This document shows positions 27,062 to 35,896 of a stretch of 64,000 nucleotides of DNA, in pieces. The translations under genes and the position numbers were made by a program. Numbering within the stretch: the stretch's first letter is position 1; every line of letters begins with the position of its first letter. Origin of the DNA: Dethiothermospora halolimnae (GTDB taxonomy: Bacteria; Bacillota; Clostridia; Tissierellales; VENL01); the NCBI RefSeq assembly GCF_037577855.1, contig NZ_JBAKFX010000010.1, forward strand, positions 1 through 64,000, written 5' to 3'. Below the pieces are notes generated by a model. It had not been told where the DNA came from, ran no database searches, and was given only the letters and a program-made list of their open reading frames with translations.

Positions 27062-27868
27062 ATGATGCAAGATTGGAAACAGATCCTAATCCCATATGAG
27101 CAAGCAGTGGAAGAATTAAAAGTAAAGTTTAAAAGTATAAGAAATGAATGTAGGAGGTTAGATGAATATTCACCTATAGAGTTTGTTACAGGTAGAGTTA
27201 AAAAGATATCTAGTATAATTGAGAAGGCAAAAAAGCGACAGGTTAAATTAGAGGATATAGAGGAGAAAATAGAGGATATAGCAGGTATTAGAATAATGTG
27301 TCAATTTGTTGAAGATATAGATACAGTTGTTGGACTTATAAGAGATAGAAATGGAAAAGATCTAAAAATAGTTGAGGAAAGAGACTATATAACTAATATA
27401 AAGGAAAGTGGATATAGAAGTTATCATGTAATAATTAGATATACTGTACATACCGCATTTGGAGAAAGGGAAATATTGTCAGAAATTCAGATTAGAACTT
27501 TAGCAATGAACTTTTGGGCAACAATTGAACATTCTTTAAATTATAAATTTAAACAGGACTTACCTAAACATGTAAAGATTAAGCTAAAAAATGCTGCAGA
27601 GGCTGCATTTAAACTAGATAAGGAAATGTCTGAGATAAGGGATGACATAATGGAAGCTCAAGAGATATTTCAAGCTAAGTCCAGTTTAGTACATGAAATA
27701 TTAGAAAAAATACAGGAACTATACTTTTGGGGCAATATAAACAACATTGAGGAAATAAGACAGGAGTTTTTCAAGTTACACGAAGAAGGGAATTTTAATA
27801 AATTAAAACAGTTTAATAAAAAACTAGATAGATTAAAAGAAGAATATAATGTTAGAACTATACTTTAA
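27062..27868 (+). CDS. Small alarmone synthetase (RelQ/YjbM-type GTP pyrophosphokinase)
   Basis: A 268-residue single-domain (p)ppGpp synthetase. It has the RelA/SpoT synthetase motifs: VTGRVKKISSIIEKAKKR, IEDIAGIRIMC, SGYRSYHVIIRY, and EIQIRTLAMNFWATIEHSLNYK with the catalytic glutamate in the first three residues. There is no HD hydrolase, TGS or ACT domain, so it is a stand-alone SAS. The C-terminal helices fit the tetramerisation region of RelQ. GGATAGGAGG lies upstream of tandem ATGs at 27062 and 27065. A long hairpin follows. Confidence 0.92.
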   Translation: MMQDWKQILIPYEQAVEELKVKFKSIRNECRRLDEYSPIEFVTGRVKKISSIIEKAKKRQVKLEDIEEKIEDIAGIRIMCQFVEDIDTVVGLIRDRNGKDLKIVEERDYITNIKESGYRSYHVIIRYTVHTAFGEREILSEIQIRTLAMNFWATIEHSLNYKFKQDLPKHVKIKLKNAAEAAFKLDKEMSEIRDDIMEAQEIFQAKSSLVHEILEKIQELYFWGNINNIEEIRQEFFKLHEEGNFNKLKQFNKKLDRLKEEYNVRTIL

Positions 27869-27870
27869 CT

Positions 27871-27917
27871 ATTATACCCAACAAATTGTACTTAAGGTAC
27901 AACTTGTTGGGTATAAT
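27871..27917. repeat. 47-bp near-perfect inverted repeat
   Basis: ATTATACCCAACAAATTGTAC pairs with GTACAACTTGTTGGGTATAAT around TTAAG, with one mismatch. It starts three bases after the alarmone synthetase stop. It lacks a T run, so it may be a weak terminator, an mRNA 3' stabiliser or an operator for the next gene. Confidence 0.65.
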
Positions 27918-27962
27918 ACATTTATATAGGAAAAATTAATATCATGGAAGGGAGAGATTTTA

Positions 27963-28298
27963 ATGGATATCATAGAAAATAATTTAAAGTACTTAATAGA
28001 AAAGCATGGAGACATATATGAAGCTTATGAAAACTATGGGAAAATGGTTCACCATAAAGGTGGTCCATTGGATGAAAAAACTAGATGGCTTATTAAAGTG
28101 GCAACATCGGCATCATGTCATCATCATTATGCCCTAAGAACCCATATAAGAAAAGCAATAAAAGTAGGATGTAGCAGGGAAGAGGTAGAACATGTATTAC
28201 TACTGGTAGCCCCAACAGCAGGCTTTCCAAGTCTAATGGAAAGTCTACTTAGTCTAAGGGAAGAGTTGGATCACCAGAAAGAAGAAGATTTAAAGTAG
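27963..28298 (+). CDS. Carboxymuconolactone decarboxylase-family (AhpD-like) protein
   Basis: A 111-residue all-helical protein of the CMD superfamily. The conserved patch is SASCHHHYALRTHIRKA followed by GCSREEVEHVLLLVAP. It has a single cysteine followed by histidines at that site in place of the CxxC of true AhpD peroxidases, so the thiol peroxidase reaction is uncertain. GGAAGGGAGAG precedes the ATG. Function of such stand-alone CMD proteins is generally unassigned. Confidence 0.85.
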   Translation: MDIIENNLKYLIEKHGDIYEAYENYGKMVHHKGGPLDEKTRWLIKVATSASCHHHYALRTHIRKAIKVGCSREEVEHVLLLVAPTAGFPSLMESLLSLREELDHQKEEDLK

Positions 28299-28344
28299 GT
28301 TAAAATAGAATTACATTTTACAATGAACTGGAAAGTGTTTATAT

Positions 28345-28479
28345 AGTTGAGAATTGAGAATTGACAGTGGACAGTTAAGGTACAAATCGACTTTCGTCGA
28401 TTTAATACATAATATTTTACTGAACAAAATGAGTAAAAACACCTTAAATTGTCAATTATCCACTGTCAATTGTCAACTG
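28345..28479 (+). repeat. Repeat family A, copy 2
   Basis: Outer arms AATTGACAGTGGACAGTTAAGGT and ACCTTAAATTGTCAATT...CACTGTCAATTGTCAAC flank an inner hairpin AAATCGACTTTCGTCGATTT and a spacer ATAATATTTTACTGAACAAA. It lies between convergent genes. Confidence 0.8.
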
Positions 28480-28510
28480 TATAAGTAGATTCGAATTCAT
28501 TTGTAGGTAC

Positions 28511-30271
28511 TTAAATCCCACGATGTATCTTCGCTACCCTTGCAATATTATTAGCTGCTTTCATACCAGTTTGAAAGGCTCCATTCATCCAGCCATGGGC
28601 ACTGGATAGGTGTTCCCCTGCAAAGAAAACTTTATTATTGTATTCAGGTAGACTCATAACATATGAAAATAACCTTTTTTGTTCTGGTCTAAAATAACTG
28701 AATCCACCAAGGGACCAAGGTTCTTGATTCCAATTTAGAGTAACAAAGTCTTCAACTATCCTGTCTAAATAATTTCTAGGTAATCCGTGAACTTGTTCAA
28801 CCTGTCTTTTAATTTTTTCAAATGCCATATTATCATATAGATTACCGACTCTTATGGCATCAGATGTAAAGTTATATGATGCAGTAATAACTCCAGGGTT
28901 CAATGGAGAACAATCATCTTTAAGTCGTCGGCTATATTTATTATTATTAGTAACACAATAACCATGATCCGATGGATACCATATTGAAGATATAGGCATA
29001 TCAGTGAAGGAGCCACCACCTATAATACGTTCATTCGGGCTCCCTTCCTCCCAAAACCGTCTATTACATAAAAAAAGAGTCTTTTGGGCAGCAGAATAAC
29101 CCACTTCTTTAATGGCTTGCATTTTACTGTTTCTAAATAGGGGATATATCTCTATATTTCTAAGGGTGGAGAAGGGATTTGCACATATTATATAATCAAA
29201 TTTTTCATATAAATGTTTAGCCATATGTCTATTTTTATATTTTAATATAACAGTATTATCTTCTTTTGAATCATATATACCATCTATCCATGTACCGGTT
29301 AATACCTTTACATCACCTAGATTATGATAAGGAATATTTTCATACTCTTTAGGAGCAGGATTAATAAGGGAATTATAAATAGCCAGTGGTATATTAACCA
29401 TCCCCCCAATAACTTCATATAAAAAGGTAAATAAAAGGGGATTACTTTCTTGTAATACTTCTATAAAACTATAATAGAAAAAGGAACCGGTAAAAGGAGA
29501 TAAATTAGCTAGTAGTGTAATAGCAGATTGGCTTAGTCCGGACATTTCCATTACTTGACGTATATTATGATAATCCCAATAATTAATAAGATAACTATAT
29601 TTAGGATGGACTTTTAATAGCTGTGTTCTTACTTCTGGACTCATATTTAATAATGGTGTTTCTAAAGCATAGTCTAGTAATTCGGTCCAAGGGGTATTTC
29701 TTTCCCATTTTCTAAGGTTATATTTAGGATATATTTTTTCCATAACATTTTTACCTTCAGCATCATTTCTTACTCGAACATTATTCAAATAAAGAAATCC
29801 ATTTTCATTATCCTGTATATATGGTCTAGTATTTAGATTAAATAGATTGATATAATGCCAACTGGATTCATGGGTTACCGGGATCCGCATAGCACCCAGT
29901 TCTCCATAGAGATCCTTTTTTTTATCAAAATAATAGGTAAAAATTCTCCCCCCTATGCGATCCTCTAATGCTTCAAAGACAGTAATATCAAATCCAAGTT
30001 TTCTTAATTCAAAGGCAGAGGACAGTCCTGCTACACCGCCACCTATTATACCGACTTTAATATTTTTAAATTCTCCAGGATTGGCAATGGTGGTTATATC
30101 GGGAGGAGATGATAAAAGTCTTATAATATTATCAAAATCTCCAGGTCTACCGGCTAAAGTAAGGGCATATTTTGCAAGGGCATATCTTTCTGAATCGGTG
30201 GGATTATCTATTTGAGGCGGTGGTAATCCAGGATCAGAGGGTACATATGAAGGTTGATCATCTCTAAACAT
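28511..30271 (-). CDS. Flavin monoamine oxidase-family / L-amino-acid oxidase-like protein
   Basis: A 586-residue FAD enzyme. After a proline-rich N-terminal stretch of about 70 residues comes the Rossmann motif VGIIGGGVAGLSSAFELRK (77-82 is the glycine turn) and the EALEDRIGGRI signature at 100-110 of monoamine oxidase relatives. The C terminus has VFFAGEHLSSAHGWMNGAFQTG, the second FAD contact. It probably oxidises an amino acid or amine, with H2O2 or another acceptor. GAGGAGG precedes the ATG. It has no signal peptide and stands alone. Confidence 0.87.
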   Translation of the reverse strand: MFRDDQPSYVPSDPGLPPPQIDNPTDSERYALAKYALTLAGRPGDFDNIIRLLSSPPDITTIANPGEFKNIKVGIIGGGVAGLSSAFELRKLGFDITVFEALEDRIGGRIFTYYFDKKKDLYGELGAMRIPVTHESSWHYINLFNLNTRPYIQDNENGFLYLNNVRVRNDAEGKNVMEKIYPKYNLRKWERNTPWTELLDYALETPLLNMSPEVRTQLLKVHPKYSYLINYWDYHNIRQVMEMSGLSQSAITLLANLSPFTGSFFYYSFIEVLQESNPLLFTFLYEVIGGMVNIPLAIYNSLINPAPKEYENIPYHNLGDVKVLTGTWIDGIYDSKEDNTVILKYKNRHMAKHLYEKFDYIICANPFSTLRNIEIYPLFRNSKMQAIKEVGYSAAQKTLFLCNRRFWEEGSPNERIIGGGSFTDMPISSIWYPSDHGYCVTNNNKYSRRLKDDCSPLNPGVITASYNFTSDAIRVGNLYDNMAFEKIKRQVEQVHGLPRNYLDRIVEDFVTLNWNQEPWSLGGFSYFRPEQKRLFSYVMSLPEYNNKVFFAGEHLSSAHGWMNGAFQTGMKAANNIARVAKIHRGI

Positions 30272-30386
30272 ATAAAAGTTCCTCCTCTTTTAAAAAATCA
30301 GTATCCACATATAATATATATGTTTAGATATTTATGAATAGAAATAAAATTTAATTTTTCCACTGAAACTTATAATTTAAAATTAA

Positions 30387-30415
30387 AAATGAGCCCCTTT
30401 AAAGAAGCTCATTTT
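30387..30415 (-). terminator. Terminator after the TolC-like gene
   Basis: AAAATGAGC pairs with GCTCATTTT directly after the stop codon on the minus strand, followed there by TTAATTTT. Confidence 0.7.
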
Positions 30416-31558
30416 CTATGGTAGTTGATTTTTACCGATACCAATACTATATTTAAAATCTAATAATGCTAAATTATACTTATATATTTGTTCTGCCAAA
30501 TCTTTTTTTGCATTCATAAAATCTATTCTAGCCTTTGTAATATCATTTGGAGTAGATTCACCTACTTTATATCCTAGCTCTGCTAACTCTAAGTTTTTCT
30601 CAGCTTTTTGGACATTTAATCTATAGCGGTCTATATGTTTTTTAGATGATATTAATCTTAAGTAGGAGGACCTTATTTCCATTTTCACATCTACTTTGGC
30701 TTTTTCTAAATCAGATTTTATTTCTTCTGTAATGACAAGTTGTTTTTGATAATTGCTATTTTCTTTTGGATATCTTGCATCAATAGATACTAGCATCCTT
30801 CTTTCTACTTCGTATTTTTCTTCATATAGTTTAATTATAGGTTTCATTTCTAATGCTTTTTTTATCTCATCATCAATCTTATAGATTAAATGCATATTAT
30901 ACTCTATTTTATCAGTTAAAACTATATTTTGGGTTAATGGAATGCCTAGTATTTTATTAAAATCTAGTTTAGTTAAATTATATTTTAAAAGGGATTCATT
31001 GTATTTAGATTCTGCTGTGGATAATGATAGCTCCATTGATAATAGTTGTTGGTGAGAAATCTTTCCCAAATCAAACTTTTTCTTACTTTGTTCATATTGC
31101 TTTTTAGATAGTTCAAGGTTCTCCTTAGATATATTTAAATTCTTTTTAGATTGTAATAGGTCATAATAATATTTTTCCACGTTATACTTTATTTCATTTT
31201 CCCTTAAAGCTTTATTCCATTTTGATTTCTTTAAAGCCAGATCTGCATTTTTCTTTATCAAACCATTAGTAAACTTTTTTCTTTCAATATAGGGCATCCA
31301 TTTTTTATCATAGGGAGACATTTTATTAAACTTATCTATTTTCTTCATTTCTTCATCGTAAGTAACTTTAGACTTTTTTATGTCGGCTTCGTGGACTTTT
31401 AAATCTTTATTATTTTTTATTGCATATTCAATAGCTTGTTTTAAACTTAACTCTAAAGTTTTTGGTAATTCTGTAGTTTTAGTATCATCAATGGCAAAGG
31501 AAGGCAATGATGATACTAAAAGTAATAAACATATTGTAAAAATAATAATTTTTTTCAT
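30416..31558 (-). CDS. TolC-family outer-membrane-efflux-like protein
   Basis: A 380-residue exported protein with a signal peptide (1-22, ending SFA). It has two helical repeats typical of TolC, each opening with a LKQAIEYAIKNNKDL or LAELGYKVGE type helix, and long coiled coils rich in Lys and Glu between. The usual TolC beta-barrel strands are short or absent, as in the TolC-like proteins of Gram-positive bacteria. GGAGGT precedes the ATG. It is divergent from a cluster encoding an HlyD-type adaptor and a MacB-like protein, the natural partners of TolC. Confidence 0.82.
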   Translation of the reverse strand: MKKIIIFTICLLLLVSSLPSFAIDDTKTTELPKTLELSLKQAIEYAIKNNKDLKVHEADIKKSKVTYDEEMKKIDKFNKMSPYDKKWMPYIERKKFTNGLIKKNADLALKKSKWNKALRENEIKYNVEKYYYDLLQSKKNLNISKENLELSKKQYEQSKKKFDLGKISHQQLLSMELSLSTAESKYNESLLKYNLTKLDFNKILGIPLTQNIVLTDKIEYNMHLIYKIDDEIKKALEMKPIIKLYEEKYEVERRMLVSIDARYPKENSNYQKQLVITEEIKSDLEKAKVDVKMEIRSSYLRLISSKKHIDRYRLNVQKAEKNLELAELGYKVGESTPNDITKARIDFMNAKKDLAEQIYKYNLALLDFKYSIGIGKNQLP

Positions 31559-31723
31559 GGTGTACCTCCATTTTTTATTTTGAAAAGGTGAAGATATTTA
31601 TTAAAATGATTATAACATAAAACAGTAATATTGTAAATTTAAAACATTGTTTGAAGAAAGATATAATCAAGGTGCTAAATAAGAAGGAATATCAAAAAGA
31701 AATATGAATTTTATGTAAAAAAA

Positions 31724-31752
31724 TTGTTTCGATAACTTAAAAATGTTATAAT
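31724..31752 (+). promoter_or_regulatory. Promoter of the malF-like cluster
   Basis: TTGTTT (31724-31729) and TATAAT (31747-31752) are spaced by 17 bases in the 283-base gap between divergent tolC-like and malF-like genes. Confidence 0.55.
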
Positions 31753-31841
31753 ATAATCATATATACAGTTAATTACAACTAATGTTGTATTATCATTAAT
31801 AATAATATATTTGTATTAGGTTAAATGAAAGGGGGACCATA

Positions 31842-32663
31842 GTGAAAATTATAAAAAAGTTTAGAGGTTATTTCTTTATACTTCCCAGTTTAATAGGATT
31901 TTCTATTCTTTATTTAATTCCCTTTATAGGAGGTATGAGATACTCGGTAAGTAAAAGTGGATTTGATGATACCTTTGTTGGGGTAGAGAATTATAAAAAT
32001 GTATTTATAAGTGATGCCTTTAGGTTAGCACTTAAAAATACAGGGATATTTATGATTATATCTATACCACTTATAATAATAATATCCTTTGTAATCGCAT
32101 TATTTTTATATGAAGTAAAGATGCCAAAGTGGGTAAAGTTGTTTATCATAATACCAATAGCTATACCATCGGCTTCATCGGTGGGTTTTTTTAGGAAGCT
32201 TTTTGGATTTGGAGCCTTTAATATCTTAAACACGGAGTTTGCCATGTTAGGGGTTATACTAATATTTATATGGAAAAATACAGGATACAATCTAATAATA
32301 TATTTGGCAGGATTTACACAAATAGATAAGTCGGTGATTGAAGCCTCAGAGATAGATGGGGCAAATTATTTACAGAAACTAAAGCATGTAATAATACCAC
32401 TTTTGACACCCACAACAGTATTTGTTGGGATAGTAACCATAATTAATTCATTTAAAGTATTTAAAGATGTTTATATACTTCAAGGTAGTTATCCTAATCC
32501 CAACATATATATGCTACAACATTATATGAATAATAAATTTAGAGATCTTCAGTATGAAAAGCTTACATCGGCGGCATATGTATTTGCCATAGTCATATTC
32601 TTATTTGCATTGTTATTATTCTATATGGATAAAAGACATGCTAGAAAAGTAGGTGATAATTGA
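31842..32663 (+). CDS. MalF-type ABC transporter permease
   Basis: A 273-residue membrane protein with about six hydrophobic segments. The EAA loop EASEIDGANYLQKLKHVIIP is that of carbohydrate-uptake (CUT1) permeases and should dock the ATPase. The N terminus resembles UgpA/MsmF proteins (FILPSLIGFSILYLIPF). The GTG start follows AAAGGGGGA. It is the first gene of a cluster that lacks any recognisable solute-binding protein. Confidence 0.9.
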   Translation: MKIIKKFRGYFFILPSLIGFSILYLIPFIGGMRYSVSKSGFDDTFVGVENYKNVFISDAFRLALKNTGIFMIISIPLIIIISFVIALFLYEVKMPKWVKLFIIIPIAIPSASSVGFFRKLFGFGAFNILNTEFAMLGVILIFIWKNTGYNLIIYLAGFTQIDKSVIEASEIDGANYLQKLKHVIIPLLTPTTVFVGIVTIINSFKVFKDVYILQGSYPNPNIYMLQHYMNNKFRDLQYEKLTSAAYVFAIVIFLFALLLFYMDKRHARKVGDN

Positions 32664-32664
32664 T

Positions 32665-33480
32665 ATGAAAAGATTATTAATATTTATAATTATTGTTATA
32701 GCTTTGATGTATATATATCCCATAATATTCACTTTTACCAATTCTTTTATGACAGAGGGACAAATAGTAAAATCTGATATAGAGTTAATACCCCAAGAAT
32801 TTAATCTACAACAGTATTATTCCATAATAACGGAAAAGGCAGAATACTTTAAGTTTTTCTTAAACTCTGTAAAACTTACCGCTATAATTATAATTGGGCA
32901 AATAATAATAGGCATTTTGGCGGCATATGCCTTTGCCAAGATTAACTTTAAAGGAAGGGATATAATATTTGCAATTTACATAATGGCTGTATTACTTCCA
33001 TTTCAGGTAACATTAGTTCCCAATTATTTAATATTTGATAAGATAGATAGGATATTAAATATTCAGATACTAGATACCCATTTATCAATAATATTACCTG
33101 GGATATTTTCCTCTTTTGGAGTATTTTTATTAAGACAGTTTATACGGGGAATACCAGATGAAGTAATAGAAGCAGCTAGAATTGATGGTGCAGGTTATGG
33201 AAGAATATTGTTTAAAATAATATTACCATTATTGAAGCCAGCAATATTTTCATTAGTCATATTAACATTTATAGATAATTGGAATTTAATAGAACAGGCT
33301 ATTATATTTATAGATACACCTAAAAAGTTACCATTGTCTGTATTTTTAGATAGTATATATCATGAGGATCACGGTGTATTTTTTGCAGGGTCTGTACTTT
33401 ATATAATACCTGCTATTATTATTTTTATAAAGGGAGAAAAATATCTTAAAGAAGGCCTTATAGTGGGGGGATCTAAATAA
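32665..33480 (+). CDS. MalG-type ABC transporter permease
   Basis: A 271-residue membrane protein with about six hydrophobic segments and the EAA loop EAARIDGAGYGRILFKIILP. It pairs with the MalF-like protein to form the membrane channel. ATG 32665 begins two bases after the upstream stop, with TAGGTGA as ribosome site; a GTG at 32653 overlaps that site. Its stop overlaps the adaptor start by one base (TAATG), so the pair is translationally coupled to an export-type adaptor. Confidence 0.9.
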   Translation: MKRLLIFIIIVIALMYIYPIIFTFTNSFMTEGQIVKSDIELIPQEFNLQQYYSIITEKAEYFKFFLNSVKLTAIIIIGQIIIGILAAYAFAKINFKGRDIIFAIYIMAVLLPFQVTLVPNYLIFDKIDRILNIQILDTHLSIILPGIFSSFGVFLLRQFIRGIPDEVIEAARIDGAGYGRILFKIILPLLKPAIFSLVILTFIDNWNLIEQAIIFIDTPKKLPLSVFLDSIYHEDHGVFFAGSVLYIIPAIIIFIKGEKYLKEGLIVGGSK

Positions 33481-34781
33481 TGGAGAGTAAAGTATTGAAA
33501 AAAACACGAAATGTTATTATAGGTTTTTTTGCATTAGTATTTATAATGGGTTTTTTCTCAAAAACTATTATAAACTTATTTTTACCTAAAGTTAAAGTTG
33601 TATCAGCAGAGGAAACATCTGTAAAAAGATCAATAGAAGTGAATGGAGAAATAAAACCAAAGGAGACCCTAAAGGTAAGACTTCCCGGTAGTGTGATAGT
33701 TGGAGAGTATTTTAAAGAAGAAGGAGAAGCAGTTAAAAAGGGAGAGGAAGTTTTCAAGATAAATACAGGATATGGAGTAAAGAATCAATATAAAGACATA
33801 AGTACACTAAGCTCCCAGTTACATAGCAAAAATTTAGAACTTAAAAAAATAAATGAAAATAATTATATTGTTGATGAAAAAAATATGGACTTACTTAAGG
33901 CTAAATTGGAAGACTTAAATAATACATTAAAGGAACAGAGGGAACTATATGAAGCAGGTGCTATAAGTAAATCTAAAGTCGAGGAAGTAAAAAAGGATAT
34001 AGAGAAAACTAATAAGGAAATAGATATAAAGAAGGCTGAGATAGAAGAGAAAAAGAAAGAAGCCCAGATTAAGAAGGCAAAATTACAGGGTGAGATTGCA
34101 GAAATACAGAGGGAAATGGGTAAAGTTGGGAAAATGGGGACTTTTTATTCTAATGTAGACAATAAAGGGATTTACTATTCTGAGGTAGATGGGATAGTAA
34201 TGTCTGTTAATAATTTAGAGTCCATATTACCCCAGGATGAAGTAATAGTAGAAATAGCCAAAGTTGAAGATAATAATTCCCTAAAATTTGTTGGAAAAAT
34301 AGATGAAGAAGATTATGAATTTGTAAGGGGAGCTATGTTTTTAGATGTATTGGATGATAGTAATAAAACGAAATATCGTGTTCAATTAACAAAGTTTCAG
34401 AAGATTGTAAAGGATGGAAAAGTAAATATAGAAGGTAAATTTCAAAAGGACATAGAAGAGGAATTAATTGTTGGAAAGAAATTAAAATCAAGGGCAGTTA
34501 AACGCTATAGCTTCCAGGGAGAATATAACACAGTACCTAAGTCGGCGGTGGTACCCTCTGGAAAGTTTGAAAAAGGCGAAAAGGGTATAGTCTATATGGT
34601 TGAGGAGAAAGAAGGTATATTAGGGAAGGAATATAGGGCAAAAAAAGTAGATGTAGAGATAATTGCAGTTGGGAATGATAAAGTTATATTAGAGGGACTT
34701 TCTGGATATGATGATCCAAAGATAATAACCAATCTTTCCTATAAAATTACAGATGGAGTGAAGGTATTTTTATGGAATTAA
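33480..34781 (+). CDS. HlyD/MacA-family membrane-fusion adaptor-like protein
   Basis: A 433-residue protein with an N-terminal membrane anchor (about 13-35), a biotinyl-lipoyl-like half (VRLPGSVIVGEYFKEEGEAV, near 70-95), a long coiled coil (about 110-215, rich in Lys/Glu) and a beta-barrel plus C-terminal region. In Gram-negative pumps such proteins connect the inner-membrane transporter with TolC; here TolC-like and MacB-like genes are close by. It overlaps the malG-like stop by one base and the next gene by ten bases. The role in this cluster is inferred. Confidence 0.85.
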   Translation: MESKVLKKTRNVIIGFFALVFIMGFFSKTIINLFLPKVKVVSAEETSVKRSIEVNGEIKPKETLKVRLPGSVIVGEYFKEEGEAVKKGEEVFKINTGYGVKNQYKDISTLSSQLHSKNLELKKINENNYIVDEKNMDLLKAKLEDLNNTLKEQRELYEAGAISKSKVEEVKKDIEKTNKEIDIKKAEIEEKKKEAQIKKAKLQGEIAEIQREMGKVGKMGTFYSNVDNKGIYYSEVDGIVMSVNNLESILPQDEVIVEIAKVEDNNSLKFVGKIDEEDYEFVRGAMFLDVLDDSNKTKYRVQLTKFQKIVKDGKVNIEGKFQKDIEEELIVGKKLKSRAVKRYSFQGEYNTVPKSAVVPSGKFEKGEKGIVYMVEEKEGILGKEYRAKKVDVEIIAVGNDKVILEGLSGYDDPKIITNLSYKITDGVKVFLWN

Positions 34782-35815
34782 AAAAGATAATTATATGTAT
34801 ATTAATTATAATCCTTTGTTTCACAGGACAACTATATTTAAAAAGCATATATAATCCCAATGTATCGGAGCTACATTTTAGAGGACATATAACAAGGGAA
34901 GAGATATTAGAGTTAGATAAAGAGCTTAAAAGTAAGACATATAATATAAATTATGAGAGTCACTATGAAAATTATAATCTAATTATGACCACTGGAAAAG
35001 ACATGAAGATAAAAAAGCTTAATATATTACAGGGAAACTATAATATAGATAATAAAGTAAAGACAGCGGTAATAGGAGATAAAGTTGCAGATCACTTTTT
35101 TAAGCAAATAAATGGTGTTAATAGGGAGATAACAATAAATGATAGAAAATATATAGTTAAGGGAATAATCAAAGACAGTAAAGACCTTTATATCCCATAT
35201 GATGAAGATTTAACTAAATTAAATTGGAGAAAAAAAGTCATTAACTATATTTCCACAGAAGAGGATAGAAGATATTATTTAGAAATAGAAAAACTTCAAA
35301 CTAAATTGAAATCTATGGAGATAGATGTTTTTGATACCATAGTCTATAGGGAGAAAATAAATGGATATATGAATGTAATTGTATTAGTATTACTATATAT
35401 ATTGTTATCTTTATTAGTAAAATTAGTTAAGGTTATTAGGATAAAGCTAAATATAATAATAGAGGGATATAAGAAAGAGAAAAGGATTATCACCTGGTAT
35501 GAATATGTTTGGAGTAATAAGGTGAAAGTTTCAAAAGCATTAGGGAAAATAATTATAGCTATGATACTAGCTTGGGGTGTATATAAAATAGTTCCTAAGC
35601 TACAAATACCCCCTAATATAATTCCCGACAACTTATTCTCCCTATTTAGTTATATAAGGTTAATTAAATTAAATTATAATAAATTTATTCTCCACTTAAC
35701 CAATGGTTATAGTGATATTTTAGTGGATTCTATAAAATTAAATATTACATTTATAATAATATCTATTGCAAGTATATTAATCTATAAAAGAATAAGAAAG
35801 AAAAGGGCTATTTAG
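34772..35815 (+). CDS. MacB-like extracellular-domain membrane protein, atypical
   Basis: A 347-residue protein. After an N-terminal membrane segment (5-23), residues 30-160 resemble the MacB periplasmic core, with KTAVIGDKVADHFF and REITINDRKYIVKGIIKDS in the usual order. Three further hydrophobic segments follow (about 197-218, 257-275 and 322-340), but the FtsX signature YERTxEIG seen in the permease at 19443 is missing. It could be a degenerate MacB permease or an accessory subunit. Its start lies ten bases inside the adaptor gene. Confidence 0.6.
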   Translation: MELKKIIICILIIILCFTGQLYLKSIYNPNVSELHFRGHITREEILELDKELKSKTYNINYESHYENYNLIMTTGKDMKIKKLNILQGNYNIDNKVKTAVIGDKVADHFFKQINGVNREITINDRKYIVKGIIKDSKDLYIPYDEDLTKLNWRKKVINYISTEEDRRYYLEIEKLQTKLKSMEIDVFDTIVYREKINGYMNVIVLVLLYILLSLLVKLVKVIRIKLNIIIEGYKKEKRIITWYEYVWSNKVKVSKALGKIIIAMILAWGVYKIVPKLQIPPNIIPDNLFSLFSYIRLIKLNYNKFILHLTNGYSDILVDSIKLNITFIIISIASILIYKRIRKKRAI

Positions 35816-35830
35816 AAAGTTTTTTAGATG

Positions 35831-35860
35831 TTGTTGGGGGATTTATAATCCTTCAACCAA
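35831..35860. repeat. Repeat family B, copy 3
   Basis: TTGTTGGGGGATT-TAT-AATCCTTCAACCAA lies between the MacB-like and ATPase genes of the transporter cluster, so it could lower expression of the ATPase from the upstream promoter. Confidence 0.6.
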
Positions 35861-35896
35861 CAGTTAAAAACCGTTAACACAAGAGGGGGGAAGAAT

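Noticed and set aside
28345..28479. CRISPR-like array from repeated TTGACAATTGACA units
   Set aside because: Units are not evenly spaced, have no spacers, and form palindromic arms of a single element.
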